NCBI GenBank assembly: GCA_016929335.1
Contig: JAFGIY010000233.1
Location: 45,262 to 109,261 of the forward strand
Direction of reading: 5' to 3'
Source: Acidobacteriota bacterium
GTDB taxonomy: Bacteria > Acidobacteriota > UBA6911
DNA: 64,000 nt
Shown: piece by piece, positions 28,703-35,062 of the stretch
How the letters are laid out: every line of letters starts with the position of its first letter
How positions within the stretch are numbered: the stretch's first letter is position 1
The notes under the pieces: model-generated
The model's database searches: none
What the model was told of the DNA's origin: nothing
What the model saw: only the letters and a program-made list of their open reading frames with translations
Position numbers and translations under genes: made by a program

Positions 28703-30915
28703 GGAACTGCGACAGTTCCGGAAGAAATCAACAGGCTATAGATAGCCTGGTTGTCTAAGACCCGCTTTACATATTCCCTCGTTTCGCCGAATGGGATCCG
28801 TTCCACAAATTCCGCCATTTCCACTCCGCCGAATTCCTTCAGCCAGCGATCCACACGGGTTCCCCCCGCGTTATATGCGGCGAGGGCGAGCTCTGCTTTT
28901 CCGTAACGCTGCATGAGCGAAGCCAGGAACCGGGTTCCAATAGGAATATTGGTTCCGGCCTGATAGAGCCTCTGAGCGCTGTAGGGCCTGATCCGCGCAT
29001 TGCGGGCAACCGTTAACGCCGTCGAGGGGAGTAATTGCATTAATCCCCGGGCATTGGCAACGGACCGCGCTTTTTCATTGAAGGCGGATTCCTGCCGGAT
29101 GAGGCCGAGGACTAAACAAGGATCGAGCTGATTCTTCTTGGCCTGGGCGGTGATGATGCTCCAATGCGGTGCAGGGAACATCAGTCGCCAGAAATCGTCA
29201 TGCAGTGAGGAAACCGGCTGGTTCGCATAATCAGGAAAGATGCTGCGTGCGGTTTGAATAGCCCGGAGATGGTCATTTTTGCTTCCATGGATCCAGGACA
29301 TGATATAGGCGATTGCTTTTTCATCGTGTGCGAATTGATTGCTTGCACTGCGAAGCTCAAAAAGTGCCATGTCCTGCAGCCCGGCCGCCCAAAGCAGACG
29401 CGCGCGTTCGATGGCCGGAAGTGCAGCACTGCCTGGTTCGGGTAGAAGAATCGCCGGATGCTGAATGGCATCGCATATATGGATGACCTTTTCGAAATCG
29501 ATGCCGGGAATCGATACCGATTCAGTCTTCGCGGATTTTTTCAGCGAAGCTTCAGCCCTGCGGGCGCATTGGCCGAAATAGCTGTTGTTCACCAATGCCT
29601 GAGCCCGTCTGTACAGGTAACCGGCATTTTGGGATCCACCCAGCAGCTCGTAACAACGCCCAATCCAGTACATTGCGGAGCCGGCAGGCACCGGTTTCGG
29701 ATAGGCGAGCAGATAGCGCCAGAATTCCCGCGCCGCCTCGCGGTGCTCTTTTGCGGAATAGTGGAACAGAGCCAGTTTCCACAGGGCACGCTCGGCATAG
29801 CGCCCTTTAGGGAAGTGATCAGAAAGCACTCGATAGGCTTCGCGGGCTTTCGCGTGTTTGTATTCCAGGTCAAAATACGTTGCGACCAGGTGACAGAGTT
29901 CTTCGGTTTCCCGGGAGTTGGGATAAAGCTTCAGCGCTTTATCGCGCTGCGAAAGCAGAGACTGTTCTCTCTTGAGTTTGCGATAGCATCTGCCTTCCAG
30001 CAGGACCGCTCGTGAATGGAGAACCGGATCGGTCGCCGTAATTTTCCGAACCAGGGTGAGTGCAGTCGATGTCCGCCCCAAACGATATTCTGCGTCAGCC
30101 AACAGGAAATTCCGCTTTTGAGAGCTCGCCGGATCCGGGGCTTTTACGCGTCCCAGCGCCAGCAGCAATGTGCGGGCAGCTCGAGCATCATTCGCGTTGA
30201 GCAGAGCTTCCGCTCGTGTGAGACGAGCCTTATAATTGCGTCCGCCCTTGAGTGCACCTGGGGAAAGCACGAGAAGGTGCCGCTCTGCAAGCGCAGAGTA
30301 ACTGGATTTGGGATATCCGGAATAAAGAGACAGATATCCTTCAATCGCTTTTTCCTTCTCCCCTGACAATTCCAGAGCTCTTGCCTGGTAGTACGCCGTC
30401 TCGGAATCCCTGGGGATTCGGGGATTTTTCATGATATCCAGGACGGGCATGGGATCGTTCAGCTTCAGCAGAGCCTGGCATTGTCCCATCAGCGCATCCT
30501 CGATCAGCGGTGAGTCCGGGAACCGGTTTTCCAGAAGGCGAAGATCATGGAGAGCTTCTTTATCGCGCTCCAGGTTCAGGCGGCATTTTGCCCGATAGAA
30601 CAAAATGTAGTCGGCGACTCCGGCAGTATTCGCCGCCTGCTCATCCGGCAATGAATCCAACGCAGCGGCGTAATCCTCGCGGAGATAATTATCTATTGCC
30701 AGCTTGAAAGCTTTTATGGCATCCGGCACTTTTAAACCATCAACCTGGGATAGCTGGCGCAGGCGGGATGGAAGTTGCTCAGGATTTTCCGCAATATCCC
30801 TGGAGGCACAAGATATACCGGGCCACAGGAGAGTGGAGGATGCAATAGCTATCCATAACAAAACCTCCGGCAAATGCCGGCGGTTTCGGGCAGGGATTAC
30901 CGATTTTGCTTGCAC
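28699..30915 (-). CDS. Soluble lytic murein transglycosylase (Slt family)
   Basis: This enzyme cleaves the MurNAc-GlcNAc bond of peptidoglycan to form 1,6-anhydro ends. An N-terminal signal (VLLWIAIASSTLLWPGISC) is followed by a long TPR-like superhelix (about 60-580; YYQARALELSGEKEKAIEGY, ALWKLALFHYSAKEHREAAR) and a C-terminal SLT domain with catalytic Glu in LIRQESAFNEKARSVANARG, LMQLLPSTA and LALAAYNAGGTRVDRWL. 738 residues is like E. coli Slt70 plus extra repeats. It starts 9 bases after the GAF-like gene and overlaps the aminotransferase. Confidence 0.94.
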   Translation of the reverse strand: MQAKSVIPARNRRHLPEVLLWIAIASSTLLWPGISCASRDIAENPEQLPSRLRQLSQVDGLKVPDAIKAFKLAIDNYLREDYAAALDSLPDEQAANTAGVADYILFYRAKCRLNLERDKEALHDLRLLENRFPDSPLIEDALMGQCQALLKLNDPMPVLDIMKNPRIPRDSETAYYQARALELSGEKEKAIEGYLSLYSGYPKSSYSALAERHLLVLSPGALKGGRNYKARLTRAEALLNANDARAARTLLLALGRVKAPDPASSQKRNFLLADAEYRLGRTSTALTLVRKITATDPVLHSRAVLLEGRCYRKLKREQSLLSQRDKALKLYPNSRETEELCHLVATYFDLEYKHAKAREAYRVLSDHFPKGRYAERALWKLALFHYSAKEHREAAREFWRYLLAYPKPVPAGSAMYWIGRCYELLGGSQNAGYLYRRAQALVNNSYFGQCARRAEASLKKSAKTESVSIPGIDFEKVIHICDAIQHPAILLPEPGSAALPAIERARLLWAAGLQDMALFELRSASNQFAHDEKAIAYIMSWIHGSKNDHLRAIQTARSIFPDYANQPVSSLHDDFWRLMFPAPHWSIITAQAKKNQLDPCLVLGLIRQESAFNEKARSVANARGLMQLLPSTALTVARNARIRPYSAQRLYQAGTNIPIGTRFLASLMQRYGKAELALAAYNAGGTRVDRWLKEFGGVEMAEFVERIPFGETREYVKRVLDNQAIYSLLISSGTVAVP

Positions 30916-30924
30916 TTCTGCTTT

Positions 30925-32235
30925 CTAGCTTTCGACGCGAGGACCCGGATAGTCGCTCCCGAGGGTGGAAGGATCATTATCTCCGAGGATTCGAATGATC
31001 TCGTCGTGAAAATAATCAATCTTACCGGATACGATTGGTGAGATCCGCTTTTCGTACATTTCACGGCTTCTGTCGATATCACGCTTCAGACGAAGATAGA
31101 GATCATGGTTGCCGCGCCCTTCAATGACATGTTTCTCATTATAGAGCTTTATCTCCGACACCAATAGCCGTGCGAACCTCTTGGCATCCGCATGAAGCTT
31201 CTCTTCCTCAGGAAGCGGCCGAACTTTTTGCGGTTCAACCTTTGGTTTCTCCGGCAAAGGCTCAGGCGTTTCCAGCTGAATGCCGGGGATTTCAAATGCC
31301 TCTGCAGCCGCTGTAACAGGCGCAGCTTCAGGTTGCAGTTCAGGTTCCTGTGCGGGCAGGATGTCCGGCGCCGGCGCTGTTTCCAGAGCAGGTTCTGTCG
31401 ATTGCGGCTCAACCGCAATCGGCTCTTCTACGGCAACAGCGGTTGATGGTTCCGGCTGTGCGGCAGGCGGAGCAGCAACGGCTGCTTCTTCTGCCGTAGG
31501 CGCAGCCGCAGTTCCCGGACTTACCGCCGTCAGCTCATAAAGAATCTTCAGAGCAATATTCTCGAGGCGCAAGGCAGCAAAACCGGCCATGACGGAGAGC
31601 GCATTCGTCTTATAGGGTATGCCCTCCGATCCGTTTGCCAGGATTAAAGCCACTGGACGCTGAAGTACCCGAAGCGATAAAAGGCTCCATGGTCCCGAAG
31701 CAGCTTCAAACAGGAATTGGATAGGGCTATCTGCCGGAAGATCCGGAGCAGGCATAGGAGTGTCGCTCTCCAGAGCATCCTGAAACTGAGAATATTCTGA
31801 GTAGAAAAAAGCACAGGAGGTGATATTACGGGCAAGCTCCTCGGAGAACCCCCGGGACGACCAACCGATAAGCCGGTTTCCTCTGACCGCAAATATTGCC
31901 ACACGTGGAAAATGCAGGTGCGCGGCATCCAAAAGGAATGAGAGCAGCTCCTCCTGGGTTTCTTTCCCGCGAACTTCTCGTGCAAAAAGAACCAGATCGT
32001 CAGTCTCGGCATTCCTCTGGCGGATCACCTCATCCAGAATCTCATTCAGGATCAGCTCAGTGGTCGGCAACTCGATATTTTGAATGGATTCGAGCTTTCG
32101 TTGTACCTGCTCGAATCCGCTTTTTAGAGAACTATTGACGCTCTGCAGTTCCTGCTCCAGCTCGCGGACCTGCGGTAAGAGCGTCCTATAGGCTTGTTCC
32201 CTAAGGCGTTCGGCACAATCTTGCGCAGAGGGCAT
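30925..32235 (-). CDS. GAF-like/coiled-coil regulatory protein with acidobacterial-type C-terminal domain
   Basis: The function is unknown. The N-terminus is a coiled coil (LLPQVRELEQELQSVNSSLK); a GAF-like domain follows (about 80-245; LLSFLLDAAHLHFPRVAIFA, LFEAASGPWSLLSLRVLQRP); then a long Ala/Pro/Glu-rich linker (about 250-340); and a C-terminal helical domain HADAKRFARLLVSEIKLYNE with LYLRLKRDIDRSREMYEKRI. From memory this last domain is frequent in Acidobacteriota and some deltaproteobacterial relatives, attached to regulatory proteins. It heads the run with transglycosylase, aminotransferase and ECF sigma factor. AGGAGCG precedes the ATG. Confidence 0.85.
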   Translation of the reverse strand: MPSAQDCAERLREQAYRTLLPQVRELEQELQSVNSSLKSGFEQVQRKLESIQNIELPTTELILNEILDEVIRQRNAETDDLVLFAREVRGKETQEELLSFLLDAAHLHFPRVAIFAVRGNRLIGWSSRGFSEELARNITSCAFFYSEYSQFQDALESDTPMPAPDLPADSPIQFLFEAASGPWSLLSLRVLQRPVALILANGSEGIPYKTNALSVMAGFAALRLENIALKILYELTAVSPGTAAAPTAEEAAVAAPPAAQPEPSTAVAVEEPIAVEPQSTEPALETAPAPDILPAQEPELQPEAAPVTAAAEAFEIPGIQLETPEPLPEKPKVEPQKVRPLPEEEKLHADAKRFARLLVSEIKLYNEKHVIEGRGNHDLYLRLKRDIDRSREMYEKRISPIVSGKIDYFHDEIIRILGDNDPSTLGSDYPGPRVES

Positions 32236-32248
32236 GGATCGCTCCTAA

Positions 32249-32269
32249 TCACTAATAAATGGTTAGTGA
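32249..32269. promoter_or_regulatory. Palindrome just upstream of the GAF-like gene
   Basis: TCACTAA and TTAGTGA flank a 7-base loop, 14 bases before the ATG at 32235 on the minus strand. It could be an operator or a leader hairpin next to the Shine-Dalgarno. Confidence 0.4.
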
Positions 32270-32370
32270 AGACTACCGAAAGCTCTGAGGGGTGTCAATT
32301 CCAAATTAGAATATCTCTTCAGTCAAATAATAGTGAGGGAGTGAATGTTATTGGCCGGCTGCCATATCCG

Positions 32371-32406
32371 GCGGCGGGAATGGGAGTCCGAAACCATTCC
32401 CGCCGC
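32371..32406. other. Strong 13-bp hairpin in a 370-base gene-poor gap
   Basis: GCGGCGGGAATGG and its exact complement are separated by 10 bases. The surrounding gap 32236-32605 has no convincing gene: an in-frame upstream extension of the DUF1684 ORF (from 32345) covers it but lacks a ribosome site and looks non-coding. An AGGTG-TTATT-CACCT mini-hairpin that would hide a Shine-Dalgarno-like GGAGGTG follows at 32416-32430. A small RNA or leader structure is possible. Confidence 0.5.
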
Positions 32407-32605
32407 ATTTGAAGGAGGTGTTATTCACCTGGGGTCGAATGTTACCTATAAGAACGAAAGCAGCGCCATAAGGTTGCGTTTTTTCCGGGATATAAAAAAA
32501 TTTGATGGAGTTCGGCAAAAGCAGCACGAAATTGTCGCGGCAGATGCCCATCCGGCTTGCTCGTTCCAGTCGCAAGAAAACCCAAGCCCTGATAGAATTA
32601 CCCTC

Positions 32606-33265
32606 ATGAATTCTCAATCAGCTGCCGGATTGCTTTTTTATTCCCGAGTTCTTGCCCTATTAATGGTATTTGCGATCATGCATTCCGGATGCTCGGATTC
32701 TCAAGATGAAAGCCGCCCCCCGCTCACGTTCCGGGAGGAAATAATTCAGGAAAGGCTTGCAAAAGATCAGACTTTCAAATCGGCAGATACTTCGCCGCTT
32801 CTGGAAAGAGACAGGGCAGCCTTTCGCGGACTCCATTACTATCCCGTCAATCCGGATCTGAGATTTGCTCTGAATCTGAACAGATATCCCGCTCCCAAAC
32901 AAATGAAACTGGCAACCAATACCGGTGAAATACGCCGCGGCTTGCGCTATGGATATTTTGATTTCCAGGTGGAAAATCAAGCCTGCAGGCTGAATGTTTA
33001 CAGGCTCGAGGATGCATCCGGAAGCGGAGCATCTCTATTTATGCCATTCCGTGATTCGACCTCAGGAAAAGAAACATATGCCGCCGGCCGCTATATGGAT
33101 TTGGATGAGAATACTTCGGGAATGTACGACCTGGATTTTAACCGCGCCTATAATCCGTATTGCGTCTATAACAGCGAATACAGCTGCCCGGTCCCGCCGG
33201 CGGAAAACACATTAACCGTTCCAATCCGCGCAGGCGAAAGAATATTTCCCACGGCGGAGCATTAG
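32606..33265 (+). CDS. DUF1684-family predicted lipoprotein
   Basis: This is a member of the DUF1684 family, function unknown. ATG 32606 gives a lipoprotein signal (LALLMVFAIMHSGC). The family core is recognisable: AFRGLHYYPVNPDLRFALNL, CRLNVYRLEDA, SLFMPFRDSTSGKETYAAGR, LDFNRAYNPYCVYNSEYSCP and PPAENTLTVPIRAGER. 219 residues is a little shorter than many members, which often have a longer N-terminus. The larger frame from 32345 is rejected because its extra 87 codons cover a hairpin region. No operon partner. Confidence 0.82.
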   Translation: MNSQSAAGLLFYSRVLALLMVFAIMHSGCSDSQDESRPPLTFREEIIQERLAKDQTFKSADTSPLLERDRAAFRGLHYYPVNPDLRFALNLNRYPAPKQMKLATNTGEIRRGLRYGYFDFQVENQACRLNVYRLEDASGSGASLFMPFRDSTSGKETYAAGRYMDLDENTSGMYDLDFNRAYNPYCVYNSEYSCPVPPAENTLTVPIRAGERIFPTAEH

Positions 33266-33283
33266 AACATGTCGGTGATTTGA

Positions 33284-33303
33284 TTCATTCAATTCGTGTA
33301 GTT
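33284..33303. repeat. AATTCGTG-word repeat between two plus-strand genes
   Basis: The gap 33266-33407 contains TTCAATTCGTGTAGTTCGCG, two diverged copies of the 8-bp word seen at 8990-9016 and 26868-26875. Confidence 0.45.
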
Positions 33304-33407
33304 CGCGGATTGCCTCTTGTATTTGAAATTATCGAGTGTTTTAAGCTTTTCCATCGAAGCAGTCCGGTGCTATGATTTCGGCCAACCTGCCGCAGGAGGA
33401 GATTCAT

Positions 33408-33887
33408 ATGCCGGCCATTTCCAAGGAAGCGCAAAAACTGTTGAGCCGCACCAGCCTGGTTGTCTTTCCTGAGGATTATATTGCCGTTTATCTTCCCATA
33501 GGCGTCAAAACAATTCCGGGGGAATGGTTCCGCCCTGCCACCACTGTGTTTGCCGCCGTTCTTCAGGAATCCAAATTGGTTACGATGATATTGCCCCTCC
33601 GCAAATGGCTGAGAATGCAGAGCATGTTTGAGAAGTATGACGTAAGCGGTCCGCTGAAGGTCATTAATTTTGATGTCAAAAGCTCCATGGAAGCGGGGAG
33701 TTTCAGGGTTGCCATCGCATCCATCCTGGCTGAGTCGGGTATCCGTTCCATTCCAATTTCTTCTTTTAAAAGCTACCACACGATTGTCCCGAAGGCAGAT
33801 CTCCCGCGCACAGTTAAAGCCCTTAGGAAGTTTCTGGAAAGCTATAAAAAGAAACGGGCCGGCGCCGCGAAGAAGTCCATGCCATGA
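33408..33887 (+). CDS. ACT-domain-like protein, role unknown
   Basis: The 159-residue protein starts at ATG 33408, preceded by GGAGGAGAT; the upstream ATG at 33372 lacks a ribosome site. The C-terminal half resembles an ACT-type regulatory fold as in aspartate kinase-like ACT proteins (EAGSFRVAIASILAESGIRS, IPISSFKSYHTIVPKADLPR). The N-terminal half (VVFPEDYIAVYLPIGVKTIP) may be a second, diverged ACT module. A small-molecule sensing role, perhaps for an amino acid, is inferred. The C-terminus is basic (SYKKKRAGAAKKS). Confidence 0.78.
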   Translation: MPAISKEAQKLLSRTSLVVFPEDYIAVYLPIGVKTIPGEWFRPATTVFAAVLQESKLVTMILPLRKWLRMQSMFEKYDVSGPLKVINFDVKSSMEAGSFRVAIASILAESGIRSIPISSFKSYHTIVPKADLPRTVKALRKFLESYKKKRAGAAKKSMP

Positions 33888-33927
33888 CGGTTTGCGCTTG
33901 ATTGGCATCCTGTGGATAATCGGAGGG

Positions 33928-34740
33928 CTATTCCGATTCTTTGTTTGAAGCTTTCCATCGCTGCAAGAATTCCTGAAGAAAATTCTCGGATCCCGCGCCG
34001 GCAGCCCTTTGCGTCAAATCATCTCTCGCTGCCGCTACGGCTTCCTGGTACGCGCCTGCATCCATTTTCCCGCGCAATAACTCGACGCGCAGAAACAGCA
34101 GATAGGTCTGAAGCACATCCGTCATGCAGTATTGATTGATTTCCTTCAGCCTTCCCTGACGGTAGAGATATTCCACGTCCTCCCCGGCGATAGTGTATTT
34201 TCCCGGGAGCCCGATCAGCTTAGCGAGCACGTTAAGAGAGTTCCTGCGATAGGCGGCGCCGAAATTGGATAAAAAATCACACAGGTCAATGTGGTAGGCA
34301 TCACTGTACCGGCTGCCTCGATAGGTATTCCTGGCTTGCCCGCTTGCGAAATAGCGCGGCAGAGAAAGACCGTATTTCAGCGCCCGAGTCTCCAACACGG
34401 GCAGGTCAAAACCGCGTCCGTTGAAGGTTATGAGAGTCTGGGCGTTTTCAAAAGCCTGCCAGAACCGCGATATCATTTCCGGTTCGGGAAACCGATCGGC
34501 GCCAAAACATCCGAGGGCCCGAATCCTGTATTTTTCGTCCGCCTGCAAGGTCGAGATGGCTATTGGGATATGAAACGGAACGGGGAAAAAATCGCTTTGC
34601 TGCCCGCTTCGTTCCATGATTTGATCCCGCGCGGTATCATAGGCTTGTTCAAGTGTAAGGCTGTTTTCCGGATCGTAAACCTCTTTGACAAGCTCTTTGT
34701 CAACTCTTGTTTCAATATCGAAAACAAGATATTGGATCAT
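33928..34740 (-). CDS. Predicted 3'-5' exonuclease of the DnaQ/PolB-exonuclease group
   Basis: This is a DEDD-type exonuclease. The motifs are YLVFDIETRVDKEL (Exo I Asp/Glu), LITFNGRGFDLPVLETRAL (Exo II, N-x3-FD), and NQYCMTDVLQTYLLFLRVEL (Exo III, Y/C-x3-D). The overall form matches the stand-alone predicted 3'-5' exonuclease related to PolB. The ATG at 34740 (MIQYLVFD) is the natural start; the longer frame up to 34998 would run into the nrdJ control region. It is divergent from nrdJ. Confidence 0.85.
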   Translation of the reverse strand: MIQYLVFDIETRVDKELVKEVYDPENSLTLEQAYDTARDQIMERSGQQSDFFPVPFHIPIAISTLQADEKYRIRALGCFGADRFPEPEMISRFWQAFENAQTLITFNGRGFDLPVLETRALKYGLSLPRYFASGQARNTYRGSRYSDAYHIDLCDFLSNFGAAYRRNSLNVLAKLIGLPGKYTIAGEDVEYLYRQGRLKEINQYCMTDVLQTYLLFLRVELLRGKMDAGAYQEAVAAARDDLTQRAAGAGSENFLQEFLQRWKASNKESE

Positions 34741-34885
34741 AGCGCATTTCCCCTGCCGGAGATTGTGAAGGGCTTCCATTGTGTATGAGAGCCGCATCCT
34801 TGTCAAACGCAGTCTGCAGGCCGAAAAAATAGCGGCATTGCGATAAGACTCGAAGCTAAAGTGGCTGAAAGGGTTAGAGGCATTT

Positions 34886-34901
34886 ATCCTACATGTTGTG
34901 G
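34886..34901. promoter_or_regulatory. Predicted NrdR box 1 (weak) upstream of nrdJ
   Basis: Compared with the known NrdR consensus ACACTATATATAGTGT (W at positions 5 and 12), 11 of 16 bases agree. It starts exactly 32 bp before box 2, the spacing of about three helical turns that paired NrdR boxes show. Confidence 0.5.
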
Positions 34902-34917
34902 TAACAGAAATGAGAAG

Positions 34918-34933
34918 ATACAATATATAGTGA
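34918..34933. promoter_or_regulatory. Predicted NrdR box 2 (strong) upstream of nrdJ
   Basis: ATACAATATATAGTGA matches the NrdR consensus at 14 of 16 positions. NrdR is the ATP/dATP-sensing repressor of ribonucleotide reductase genes. The box lies about 130 bases before the nrdJ ATG and just upstream of the predicted -35. Confidence 0.75.
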
Positions 34934-34942
34934 GATTTTTGA

Positions 34943-34970
34943 TTGACACGACGGTCGAATTTCGTGTAAA
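34943..34970 (+). promoter_or_regulatory. Predicted nrdJ promoter with internal palindrome
   Basis: TTGACA (34943-34948) and TGTAAA (34965-34970) are separated by 16 bases. A palindrome ACACGA-N10-TCGTGT (34946-34967) fills the spacer, the position of a classical repressor site. The leader to the ATG is about 85 bases and contains no visible cobalamin riboswitch. Confidence 0.55.
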
Positions 34971-35062
34971 AACCCGAACACATCTTAAAGTGGAGCAAAT
35001 AAGCCCCGTTTGGGATCTTTAATCAAACTAAGTCATTATTAGTTGTTAGGAGGAGTCCTCTC

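Noticed and set aside
32345..32605. 87-codon N-terminal extension of the DUF1684 gene
   Set aside because: It covers a hairpin region, has no ribosome site, and the lipoprotein signal begins exactly at ATG 32606.
34971..35062. Cobalamin riboswitch before the B12-dependent reductase
   Set aside because: No B12-box-like conserved core or long structured leader is seen; the leader is under 100 bases.
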